A stretch of DNA of 64,000 nt from M3007 sp031373665 (lineage in GTDB: Bacteria > Bacteroidota > Bacteroidia > Chitinophagales > Saprospiraceae). Of the stretch, positions 26,622 through 37,600 are shown piece after piece (position 1 is the first letter of the stretch; each line of letters begins with the position of its first letter). The stretch lies in contig JANMMZ010000043.1 in NCBI GenBank assembly GCA_031373665.1, positions 1 through 64,000 on the forward strand, written 5' to 3'. A program made the translations under genes and the position numbers. Below the pieces are notes generated by a model. The model saw nothing but the letters and a program-made list of their open reading frames with translations. It did no database searches and was not told the origin of the DNA.

Positions 26622-27500
26622 CTATTTTCCAGACAACACGCGGGCTACAGTAGCACCGATTTGTGCGGGTGAAGCCACGACATGAACGCCATTTTCTGCT
26701 AAGATGCGCATCTTTGCAGCAGCAGTATCGTCGTCGCCACCTACGATGGCACCTGCATGGCCCATTTTACGGCCTTTGGGTGCTGTTTGACCAGCGATGA
26801 AACCAATAACAGGTTTTTTGTTGCCGTTGGCACGAATCCAGCGAGCGGCTTCTGCTTCGAGGCCACCGCCAATCTCACCGATCATAATGATGGCTTCTGT
26901 TTCTGGATCGTTCATGAACAGTTCCACCGCTTCGCGGGTGGTTGTGCCGATGATCGGATCTCCACCAATACCAATGGCAGTAGAAATACCGAGTCCAGCC
27001 TTGACTACTTGGTCTGCTGCTTCGTAAGTGAGGGTACCTGATTTGGATACCAAACCTATAGAACCGCGCTTGAATACAAAACCGGGCATGATACCAACCT
27101 TGGCCTCATCGGGCGTGATGATACCAGGGCAGTTAGGGCCGATCAAACGAACGCCTTTATCTGAAATAAACGCTTTAACGCGGATCATATCTTGGATAGG
27201 GATGCCTTCAGTGATGGCTACGATCACTTTAATACCAGAGGCGGCGGCTTCAATGATGGCATCGGCTGCAAAAGCAGGCGGTACAAATATGATGGAGGTA
27301 TCGGCACCTGCACCTGTAACGGCATCGGATACTGTATTGAAAACCGGACGCTCTAAATGTAGAAGTCCGCCTTTGCCAGGCGTGACACCGCCCACTACAT
27401 TGGTACCGTATGCGATCATTTGTTCAGCATGGAAGGTACCTTCTTTTCCAGTGAACCCTTGTACGATGATGCGCGAATTTTTATTGACTAAGATAGACAT
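26622..27500 (-). CDS. sucD: Succinyl-CoA ligase, ADP/GDP-forming, alpha subunit
   Basis: This is the alpha subunit of the TCA-cycle enzyme that converts succinyl-CoA to succinate with substrate-level phosphorylation. The 292-residue protein starts MSILVNKNSRIIVQGFTGKEGTFHAEQM. It carries the CoA-binding region GGVTPGKGG, the signature RLIGPNCPGII and the phospho-histidine loop GHAGAIVGG. The partner sucC is not adjacent, which is common in Bacteroidota. The downstream terminator closes the unit. Confidence 0.97.
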   Translation of the reverse strand: MSILVNKNSRIIVQGFTGKEGTFHAEQMIAYGTNVVGGVTPGKGGLLHLERPVFNTVSDAVTGAGADTSIIFVPPAFAADAIIEAAASGIKVIVAITEGIPIQDMIRVKAFISDKGVRLIGPNCPGIITPDEAKVGIMPGFVFKRGSIGLVSKSGTLTYEAADQVVKAGLGISTAIGIGGDPIIGTTTREAVELFMNDPETEAIIMIGEIGGGLEAEAARWIRANGNKKPVIGFIAGQTAPKGRKMGHAGAIVGGDDDTAAAKMRILAENGVHVVASPAQIGATVARVLSGK

Positions 27501-27565
27501 AAATGGTGGTTTATTTGCTCCCCCCGGGACGGCAAAACGTTGATTTTATTTAATTAGAAACTCGA

Positions 27566-27880
27566 TTATTTACCCTGTTTGATGATGAACACATCTTCGT
27601 TGCTGCGTTTCATAAAATAGTGCTCTCTGGCATATTTTTCTTTGGTCAACTCAAAATCCGCCGCTTCATCTGTCGCCTCCTTGATTTTTTCTTCATAATA
27701 GGTACGATCAGTTTCCAGTTGCCTTTGGGCTCTGAACAGCCGATACTGAGTCCATAGACTGTGTCGGTCTAAGAATATCATTAGAAAGAAAAACACTACC
27801 AAAGTAAGGTAATATTTGTTCTGTAAAGGTGTGGGCAGACGACCCCAAAGTGCTTGCCAAGGATTGGAAGAAAGCGCCAT
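27566..27880 (-). CDS. Septum formation initiator protein (FtsB/DivIC-like)
   Basis: The 104-residue protein has a short cytoplasmic N-terminus, one transmembrane helix (YYLTLVVFFFLMIFL), then a coiled-coil segment (RAQRQLETDRTYYEEKIKEA). It ends with the family tail FELTKEKYAREHYFMKRSNEDVFII. This is the FtsB/DivIC architecture, a divisome scaffold bridging FtsL and FtsQ. It lies between adk and sucD on the same strand, with about 65-90 bases on each side. Confidence 0.9.
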   Translation of the reverse strand: MALSSNPWQALWGRLPTPLQNKYYLTLVVFFFLMIFLDRHSLWTQYRLFRAQRQLETDRTYYEEKIKEATDEAADFELTKEKYAREHYFMKRSNEDVFIIKQGK

Positions 27881-27968
27881 ATAAACGGGTTAGTGAAATT
27901 GACGCTCAAAAGTAGGGCAACTTTCCGAAATGGGGGTAATAAATTGACAATCTTTTATTGGGTCAACA

Positions 27969-28541
27969 CTAAATTGCATTAATCAAGCCGCAAAGGCGGT
28001 CAAAAATATCATCAATAGAGCCAACACCAGGTATGCTGTGGCTTTTTTCTTGATCATTGTAGTAGTCAAACACGGGCGTAGTTTCATTTTTATAAACATC
28101 TATCCGGTTACGGATAATGGATTCATCATTGTCGTCAGTACGACCAGATGAGAGTCCACGATTTCTGATTCTTTTGACAATTTCCTCATCATCTACTTGA
28201 AGCGAAATCAGGGCATCTATCTGTGAGTCCATGTCTAGTAACAAGGCATCCAATGCCTCCGCTTGTGGGATCGTGCGCGGAAACCCATCAAAAATAAAGC
28301 CGTTTGACTCGGGATGTGCTTCTACTTTATTGCGCAACATACCAATGGTGACGCTATCAGGTACTAGTTCACCTTTGGCAATGTATTCTTTCGCTTTTTG
28401 ACCGAGTGGCGTGTTGTGGCCCATTTCGTAACGAAACAAGTCTCCGGTGCTAATATGCACTAGGTTGTAACGTTCTACCAGTTGTACGGCTTGCGTACCT
28501 TTTCCAGACCCCGGAGGGCCAAACAGTATCAGATTAATCAT
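27969..28541 (-). CDS. adk: Adenylate kinase
   Basis: Adk interconverts ATP + AMP and 2 ADP. The 190-residue short form has the P-loop GPPGSGKGTQ, the AMP-binding STGDLFRYEM and FDGFPRTIPQAEAL, and the arginine-bearing lid edge IRNRGLSSGRTDDNDE. It lacks the zinc-type long lid, as usual for Bacteroidota. Start at 28541 gives the standard MINLILFGPPG. Confidence 0.97.
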   Translation of the reverse strand: MINLILFGPPGSGKGTQAVQLVERYNLVHISTGDLFRYEMGHNTPLGQKAKEYIAKGELVPDSVTIGMLRNKVEAHPESNGFIFDGFPRTIPQAEALDALLLDMDSQIDALISLQVDDEEIVKRIRNRGLSSGRTDDNDESIIRNRIDVYKNETTPVFDYYNDQEKSHSIPGVGSIDDIFDRLCGLINAI

Positions 28542-28563
28542 TATTCATGTATTTACAAGACCG

Positions 28564-28597
28564 CAAAGTTATTGAGTCTGTCTATGTTGGGGTCAAA
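28564..28597 (-). promoter_or_regulatory. Bacteroidota-type promoter of adk
   Basis: On the minus strand TTTG (28597-28594) is followed after 22 bases by TAACTTTG (28571-28564), fitting the TTTG/TAnnTTTG pattern. It lies 23 bases before the adk start codon, implying a short leader. Confidence 0.5.
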
Positions 28598-28705
28598 TTT
28601 ATGATAAGTATTTTGAAATCAATATATTTATCAATAAAAATTTAACATTTAGATGAATAATTCTTTGTTTTAAATTCATTTAGAATATAATTTCCCCTTT
28701 CGAGG

Positions 28706-31387
28706 TCATGATTTTATAAATTTCATATGTACCACACGGGATCCCTGCCTAATTTGCAAAATATAAATACCGGGAATCAATCCGCCCACTGCTATCACTT
28801 GTTTATTGTTTGAACCAATATTTAACTGGGGACTATCCACAACATTACCCAAGACACTGAGTATATTTATTTGGGCTAAGGGGCTAAGGGGCTCATCACC
28901 TTCTATGTATATATAGTCATGGGTTGGCACGGGCGATATTTTCCAAGCGGGTTGAGGTGTTTTTTCAGTGGTGGAAACAGAACTTGGCTCTAAAAAAACG
29001 CAATAATCTTCCACTTGCCCATAGCCAAATGCCCCACAAGCCAATGGGCTACTGTTGTTATCGTAATATTGCATGACCACCCGCATTCTTGTAAAACCTT
29101 GCAAAGAAAACAAGGGGGAGTTCAGGGTAGCATTCAAAGCATCGTCATGCGCAAATCCGGGATCGCAAGCGAGTTCGCCATTATCATCAAAGTCGCCGTC
29201 TAAGTTAAAGTCAATAAATATTTTAAAGTATTCTTTGTGCGGCTGTCCTGAAAACCCAGGGATTAAGACCACTGAACTGGTGTATCCTGAGAATATTTTA
29301 AGAACGGGTTCGCTAATGGTATTGAAATTTTCGTAACCAGACCCACCTTCACCTGAATCGTGAAGCCAACTGCCGACAATCACGGTTTGTATCCATTCGT
29401 CTATAGTACTGGATCCAGATGCCATGCAGTATTCAGCATCAAAACAAGCCCCACAACCACTGGTTTGTGCCTGAAAAACGTTAGAAAAAGGAGGTATAGG
29501 GCTTCCACAATGTGATTGGACTTGTATGTCATAGATTTGACAAGTCAACAAGTCAGTAAAGGTAAAATAAGGATTCAAGGTCTCAAAATATTGCCAACCA
29601 CCAATGGTCTCTGCCTTCCTAATCAGTAAGGAGTACTTGGTTGCTGCCGACTGCTCTGGCCATGCGATCGAAATACTATTGACTGATTGGCCTGTCACTT
29701 CGATATCAGTAGGTATTTGGCAACAGCCATCTGTAACAAACAAGAACGGAAATGACCAGATACTCGATGTCGAGTCCGAACAAATAGCCCTTACCGAAAA
29801 CTCGTATTGGCTACATGGCAATAGGCTTTCGAGTAGGAAATCTGGCTGAACGTCATCTTCATAAATCCAGACACTGTTACCATATAGTCGAAATCGCAAT
29901 TCGGCAGATTGAGAGGGCGCGATAGACATCCAATTTAAGGTAGCATCGGTCAGTCCGATAGAATCGGCGGCTAAGGTAAAAGGAGCGGGACAATTAGCAC
30001 AAGTATTTTGGTATTGATTGATTAGGTTTTTAAGGTTGAGTACACCAGCAGTAGCGACTACATCTGTTAAGGATGGATTTGACTCCACCGATCCAAGTAT
30101 TAATTCTTTTACCCTCAGTGCTGCCCCACTAGGATCGTATTTGGCTTGAGCAACCAGATCGGGGCAAGGAGCCGAATACAAAAGGGCTGCTGCGCCCGAT
30201 ACATGTGGCGCAGCAAAAGAAGTACCACTGTGCCAATCGTAATTACTGATGCCTTTGGTACTAAATATGTTTTCACCATAAGCCCCTAGATCCACATGAG
30301 TACTGCCCCAACCAGCATCTTCAGCCAAAAGGTTATTTCGATCAAGATTGGTCACACTAATTAAGTAGTCGCTGGGGCAAGTAGTGGGCAAATCGCCCAA
30401 AAGGTCAATATTAATACTGTTATTGGTGGTAGCAGCCACGCTTAAAATGCCCACTTGCCCTAGGGAATCGAAGACACTGCACCAGATGGGTGACTCGCTA
30501 GGTTGGCCATAATCAATGCCAAAAGAACAATTGATCACTGTCACAAAGGCACCGTCTGAGCCATTGGTTTCGTTGTAGCGTTTGCGCGCTTTGCCAATAT
30601 AGTCATAAGCCGATATGATGTCAGCCTCAGTGTTTCCCCCAGTTACGCACATCATTTTGACAGCCCAGTTGATCCCTGATATCCCATTTGAATTGTTGCC
30701 TTTTGCACCAATAATACCCGCCACTGCGGTACCATGATTGATCGACACGCCTTGAATATCGTCATTTTGACTAAACACATTCCATCCTTCATAATCGTCT
30801 ATAAAACCATTTTGATCATTGTCTAACAGATCATTCGGGATTTCTTTGTTATTGAACCATAGGTTATCTTCCAAGTCTGGGTGATCTCCAAAACCGCTAT
30901 CAATTATGGCCACCACAATAGTGTCGCCAGACGCTGTATTGCCCCCTGTTGTGACCTCCCATGCCTCTTCTGCGTCAATATCTACATCAGGCGGAAAGTT
31001 GGCCGTTCCAGCATTGATTAATGACCACTGCTGCCCCAAGAGCATATCATTGGGAAGGAGCATCATTTTATGGTCTTTCCTTAGATTAATGGCGTGATTC
31101 GATTGAAATTGTTCCACTTCAGGTATCAATTCAATACGAACAATCTGACCTGAAGCATATTTTGTATCTTTGTCCAACTCCAGGTACCAAATATTCCAAA
31201 GGCTGGATACTTGATGAAATGATTGAATATTACAACCCGTTTGTACTTCTATTTTTGTTAACACTATCTTAACGTCGGCTGCTGGCAAAAGATCTAGTAT
31301 ATACCCTTTTTGGGCAATAGCCCTCATAGAAGGTAAAAAAAAGCAAAAAAAACATAAAAAAAGCAGCGAAACTGGATTCAACCTCAT
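28706..31387 (-). CDS. Subtilisin-like (S8) protease with fibronectin, GEVED and T9SS domains
   Basis: The 893-residue secreted protease has a signal peptide (to about residue 26) and a propeptide-like N-terminal region. The S8 catalytic domain has Asp163 (VAIIDSGFGDHPD), His218 (NHGTAVAGIIGA) and Ser390 (GTSFAAPHVSG). Two fibronectin type III-like domains follow (around residues 470-650), then a GEVED-type domain (FIDFNLDGDFDDNGE ... YGQVEDYCVFL). The type A T9SS tail is ISPVPTHDYIYIEG ... GIYILQIRQGSRVVHMKF. The triad is complete, so an active exported protease is predicted. It is divergent from the first giant adhesin-like gene. Confidence 0.93.
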   Translation of the reverse strand: MRLNPVSLLFLCFFCFFLPSMRAIAQKGYILDLLPAADVKIVLTKIEVQTGCNIQSFHQVSSLWNIWYLELDKDTKYASGQIVRIELIPEVEQFQSNHAINLRKDHKMMLLPNDMLLGQQWSLINAGTANFPPDVDIDAEEAWEVTTGGNTASGDTIVVAIIDSGFGDHPDLEDNLWFNNKEIPNDLLDNDQNGFIDDYEGWNVFSQNDDIQGVSINHGTAVAGIIGAKGNNSNGISGINWAVKMMCVTGGNTEADIISAYDYIGKARKRYNETNGSDGAFVTVINCSFGIDYGQPSESPIWCSVFDSLGQVGILSVAATTNNSINIDLLGDLPTTCPSDYLISVTNLDRNNLLAEDAGWGSTHVDLGAYGENIFSTKGISNYDWHSGTSFAAPHVSGAAALLYSAPCPDLVAQAKYDPSGAALRVKELILGSVESNPSLTDVVATAGVLNLKNLINQYQNTCANCPAPFTLAADSIGLTDATLNWMSIAPSQSAELRFRLYGNSVWIYEDDVQPDFLLESLLPCSQYEFSVRAICSDSTSSIWSFPFLFVTDGCCQIPTDIEVTGQSVNSISIAWPEQSAATKYSLLIRKAETIGGWQYFETLNPYFTFTDLLTCQIYDIQVQSHCGSPIPPFSNVFQAQTSGCGACFDAEYCMASGSSTIDEWIQTVIVGSWLHDSGEGGSGYENFNTISEPVLKIFSGYTSSVVLIPGFSGQPHKEYFKIFIDFNLDGDFDDNGELACDPGFAHDDALNATLNSPLFSLQGFTRMRVVMQYYDNNSSPLACGAFGYGQVEDYCVFLEPSSVSTTEKTPQPAWKISPVPTHDYIYIEGDEPLSPLAQINILSVLGNVVDSPQLNIGSNNKQVIAVGGLIPGIYILQIRQGSRVVHMKFIKS

Positions 31388-31659
31388 CTTTGATAAACAA
31401 TTATTGGCACAAAATTATATGATTGTTGGGACACTAAATTTTTATTCTACTTACTTTGAACAATTTTGGCGAAATTATTAAGTTTTTTTGAGTACATTTG
31501 TGATTAGATTCAAACACTTACGTCTCCAAATTTTATTTTTTTTTTGGCATTTTAGCACATTCATTAAAATCAATATTTTAAAAACTACATAAAATGCCAT
31601 TTTATATTCTAATAGAATTGACATGTTACAATCCTATTTTGAAGTATATTTATCCTTTC

Positions 31660-34600
31660 ATGAAGAATATTTTTCTGCCTTTACTCTTAATATTACCAAT
31701 TTTAACAAATGCTCAAAGCAGTTGCAGTTGTACTGATTGCCCCAAACTAATGTATGATTACTTTGTGGGCGACTTACATTTGCAAGTTGAGGGTGCAACC
31801 AATAGTACACTAGGCCAAAATGGCCAAGGTGTTTGTGGAGTTAACCTTCATTTTGATCACGAGTATGTAGGCGATCTATACATTACACTGACCTCTCCAT
31901 CTGGTCAGACAATTGCCCTTGTAGGTCCTACTGATTTTTCTGGATTTACCAATAATGTCACTTGGGATGTTTCTTTTGTGCCCTGTGGTGTTACAGCAGT
32001 TCCTGATCCGGGCATCGCCCCTACTTGGAACAATGATCAAAACTGGGTTGCTTTTACCACCTATACAGGTTCATATTATCCTTACAGTGGTTGTTTAGAA
32101 AACTTCAATGCCGGGCCAGTCAATGGAGAATGGACGCTAAGTATATTAGACAATCTTTTCAACGATATTGGAAACATCATTGACTATGAAATTGTTTTCT
32201 GTGACCCAACGGGAATTGATTGTTTTTCTTGTGGTGCCGATGCTGGTGAACTTACCTACAACAATATTACCGCTTGTCAAGGCAATGCCATCCTGAACTT
32301 GAGTCTGCCCCCTGATTATGTGCAACCAGTCATTCCACCTGCTTCGACTCTTTATAGTTATACCTATGCAATTTCAGGGGCTAACAGTGTATTATTGGGC
32401 TATTCGCCCACCACTGATCTAAGGTCTTATCCTCCTGGTACTTATACCATTTGTGGTATTTCGTACCTTACGGCACAATCAGCATTATTGCCCGCTCCCA
32501 ATGGGGTACTTACTATTGCGCAACTAACCCAAATCCTGAACTCTACCACCCCAAATTTATGTGCTAAAATAACCACCAATTGTGTAGATATTACCATCCT
32601 TCCCCCTCTACCAAATCTGGTCGTTTCAGATACAATTTGTGCACCGAACTGTTATAACTTTTACAGCACATCTTACTGTAATTCAGGCACTTATACTACA
32701 ACCATCAACGAAGTCAATTGCTCTTATACTGCCACACTTAATCTGACGGTACTTCCTGTTGTGGTGACAAATATTAGTGAATTTATTTGTACTGGCTCTT
32801 GTTCTCAAACGCCTGGATTTAGTGGCTTTTGCAATCCGGGTCAATTTTCCAAGACCTTCATAAATCCTAAAACGGGATGCGATAGCATTGTCAATCTTAA
32901 TCTATCAGTCTTGATAGTTACCGCAAATATCCAAATACCCAATATACTGACCTGCGCCAACCCCATCACTACCCTTTCGGGAAGTGGGTCAAGTGTAGGA
33001 GCAAACATCACATACCAGTGGAGTACTACCAATGGAACTATCATGGGAGCCAACGATGGAATCAATGTACAAGTTAGTGCAGCTGGAACATATAAACTAT
33101 TGGTTTGCAATATATTAACCAATGGATCATGTTGTGACTCGATGAGCGTCACTGTACAATCAAATGCAGTTGTGCCAATAGCACCAACCAGTATCATTGG
33201 AGTCACCCAGATTTGTGTAGGATCGAGTGCCAATTTTTCAGTACTGCCTGTACCCAATACAGACACTTATACTTGGACAGTACCTTCTGGAGCAACCATT
33301 ACTTCCGGACAGGGCACCAATGGTATCAGCGTACTTTGGACTGGAAACAGCAATGGTGATATATGTGTGACAGCCAATAATCTATGTGGTAGTAGTACCC
33401 AACTTTGTTCAAGTATCACCGCTATACCTGTACCAGTGCCCGGTGCGCCCCTGGGCAACCTAAGTGTTTGTGCCGGCACCACCGAAACCTATACCATCCC
33501 TGCCCTACTTAACACGAGCAGTTATACTTGGACAGTGAGTGCGCCTGCATCCATTGCCGCAGGGCAAGGCACGAATACAGTGGATGTCTTCTGGGGCAAT
33601 GCCTCCAGTGGCACCTTATGTGTCCGATCCATTGGCACCTGTGGTATTAGTACCAGTGCATGTACCAATATTCAAATTTCTACCATCCCCCCAATCCCTG
33701 TATTGAGTGGTCTATCTAATGCATGTAGTGCCATTACCCAAAACTACAGTATCGTACCAATACCGGGAGCCAGCAATTATATATGGCAGGTGACAGGTGG
33801 TACCATCGTATCGGGAGGTACTGGGAGCAGTACTTTTGTGGAAATCGACTGGAATACCAATATCCAAAATGGATCGGTTTGCGTACAATCAGAAAACACC
33901 TGTGGTGCCAGTGCTCCCGCTTGTATGGTCGTCGCTATTAGCCACGAGATTACAGCACCTCCTATATCAGGTAATACAAGCATGTGCCTAGGTTCATCGG
34001 CCACTTCTTATACTACTGCAATAATACCTACTGCTACTGCTTACAACTGGTCTATACCCAACGGATTGGGCACTATCATTTCAGGACAAAATACCCCTAG
34101 TATTAGTGTTCAATGGAATTCAACTCCTGGAGGCAGCGTTTGTCTAAACATCACTGGTGGTTGCGGCCCAAGTCCTGAAACTTGTTTGCCAGTGACTATT
34201 TACCCTCAACCTATTGCCAATGCAGGTGTTGATGTTTCCGTATGCGGTACATTGACCTCTTTAAGTGCTATACCAAGCGTAGCCGGCTCTACAGGATCTT
34301 GGACTCAAATAAGTGGACCGGGCAATGCCTCTTATTCTCAACCAAACAATAGTAATACGCTTATTGCTGCTACACTGCCCGGAGCATACCAAATATTATG
34401 GCAAGAGAATATTAGTGCTTGCAGTGATGTTGATACAGTTTTGGTTCATTTTAATCCAATCCCCAGTATAGGGCAACTTGTTTTTAATTGTAACGCTGCA
34501 GCCAATAATTTTACGGTGACATTCCCCGTAGTTGGTGGCACAGCCCCCTTCACAGTAGCGGGAGGGCAAGTGATCAACAATGTTTTTGTATCTGATCCTT

Positions 34601-37600
34601 TGGCCAATGGATTGCCGTTCAACTTTGTAGTGGCGGATGCCAATGGCTGTGAATCTCCAATTTCATTTGGAACTTATAACTGTAATTGCGCATCCAGTGC
34701 AGGCCAAATGAACCTAACTACTATTTCTGTTTGTGCTGATGAAATGGCTAATGGCATACACTTAGGCGGGGAAAACATAGATGGGAACGATGCTTTTTCG
34801 TACGTATTACACACATCCTCTGGTCCATCACTAGGGACGGTCATTGCTCAAAACACTACTGGATCATTTGCATTTCAAAGTGGAATGGCTTATGAATCAA
34901 CCTATTACATATCTTATGTAGTTGGCAATGCAGCACTTGGCTTACCAGACCCTAATGATCTTTGTTTATCTGTAGCGCAGGGTCAGCCAGTAATTTTTCA
35001 TGCATATCCTATTACCAATGCAGGGCTTGATGAAAGCACTTGTAGTTTGTCTTATTCCTTGAATGGAAATACCGTATCCGGTACATGGACTACTATTAAT
35101 GGCCCAAGCGGTGGTAACCTTGTTTTTTCAAATACTCAAAATGCACTGAGTGGGGTTACCGCATCTGCTTATGGGGTTTACACGCTCTCATGGGGTAGCA
35201 CCAATTTTGGGTGTACCAGCACTGATACCGTTGAAATAACATTCACTGAATCTCCAAACGCCGACCTCTCATCCTATCTGTGTGACTCTACGAATGAAGC
35301 ATATACTGTCTTGTTTCAAATTAACGGAGGTACGGCACCTTACATAGTAAATGGGATTGAGATAATTGGAACTATGTACCAATCAGGATCCATTACTAAT
35401 GGAAATACTTTTAGTTTTGACATTGAAGATGCGATCGGATGTGGAACTCAAGTTGTTTCGGGCATGCATACTTGTCTATGTAGCACCGATGCGGGCAATA
35501 TGAATTTGGATGCTCTAAGTGTCTGCGAAGGCCAAGGCATCCAAGTTTTATATCCGGGCGGTTTAATACTGGATGGAAATGATACAAGCCTTTATGTATT
35601 GCATACCAATTCGGGCACTAGTTTGGGATCTATTATTCAACAAAACAACACTGGTTTTTTCGACTTTAACTTAGGTATGAGTTATGGCACTTTATATTAT
35701 GTATCAGTGGTGGCTGGCAATCATATCAATGGCCAATTGGTATTGACAGACCCCTGTCTTTCCATTGCTCAAGGCCAACCTGTGGTGTTTTACCAAAGCC
35801 CTACAGCCGATGCTGGCTTGGATCAAGCAACTTGTGGTACTACCTCAACACTGGCTGGGCAATTATCGGTAGGCAGTGCAGGAGTATGGACAGTAGTACA
35901 AAGCCCTCCCAATTCAAATACCCTCATTGACAATATCAATGATGAAAACTCCACCATCAGTGTTTCAAAGCCCGGCACCTATATTATTGACTGGACTGTT
36001 ACTCGAAATGGATGTAGCAATACCGATCAAGTAAGCCTCACATTTAATGAATCGCCCTCCCTGTTTAACTTACAAAAGGTTTGCGATCCTATTAATGAGA
36101 ATTTCACGGTAACTTTAACCATATTAGGCGGTACGCTACCTTATACCATAAACGGAGTGCCAAACAATTCGGCCTTATATACATCCACGCCTTTTGCTAA
36201 TGGTAGTCCCTATACTTTTGATGTGAGTGATGCCAATGGCTGCACGATGACAACCATAAAAGGCACTTATAATTGCAATTGTACCACAGATGCAGGCACC
36301 ATGCCGTCTGACACCATAAAAGCATGTGCTGGCTCTACGATATCCATAGTAGCCAACAATGATCAAATACTGGATCCTAATGACATAACCTCTTATGTCA
36401 TGCATGATGGAACAGGTTCCGTACTAGGATCTCAGATATTTGCGCAAAATGCTACTGGAGTTTTTAGTCAAACCCCAAATATGCAATTGGGCGTTACTTA
36501 TTACGTTTCGATTATTGCGGGCAATGACCAAACTGGGCTTCCTGATCCCGACGATCCTTGCTTTTCTGTATCCAAAGGTCAACCTATTGTTTTCTTAGCA
36601 GCACCAGACCCAAATACCATGAATGATACGATTGTTTGCGGCAAAGAAATGATTATTGCCGTAAACAATGCGCAGTTTAATGGAACGTGGTCTCTTGTTT
36701 CTGGCCCTGGTACGGCATCATTTTCCGACAATAATAGTGCCCAAACGACGCTTTTAGTATCGGATTTGGGCTCCTACATATTCAAATGGTGGGAAAGCAA
36801 TGGGGCTTGTGATGACAGTACTGAACTTAGGGTCACGTTCAATGACGTTCCCATACTCGCCGCCTTACAAGAAACTTGCAATGGCACGAATACAGAATTC
36901 AATGTTACTTTTGAAATAGTAGGCGGCTCAGCACCCTATAGTGTGAATGGGTTGGTCGGTTCATTGACCGATAATATATTTACCTCAAATCTATTAAGCA
37001 ACGGTAGTAACTATGTATTTACTATCGAAGATTCTAATGGTTGTAAGAGCCCGCAGATTTCGGGCGAAAACAATTGCAATTGTTCTACCGATGCTGGCAA
37101 TATGATAAGTGCTGCTGCAGTGTTCTGTGAAGGGCAAGAAGCATTTGTGCTTTGGAATAATGCGGCTACATTGGATACTGATGATACCTTACGATTTATC
37201 CTTCACGACCAACAAGGTACTATTCCGGGCAATATACTTGCAATCAATACTTTGCCTGTATTTGAGTTTGGTCCAGATTTGCAAACTGGCGTTACCTATT
37301 ATATATCTGCCATAGCAGGTAATAATGTAAATGGTACGATTGATCTTGATGATCCATGCTTATCGGTGGCTTCTGGAACCCCAGTCAAATGGAAAAAACT
37401 ACCAAATGCATCACTAAGTGGTGACCTTACTATTTGTGAGGGTTCGAGTACAATCCTTACGTTTAATGTATCGGGAGACTTGCCACTTCAGTTGTTGTGG
37501 ACGGATGGAAGTGGTGCCAATAAAATTATTTCGCTCAATAATACGGGCATTTATACCCAAGTGGTAGCACCCACCACCACTACTATTTATGAGTTGATTA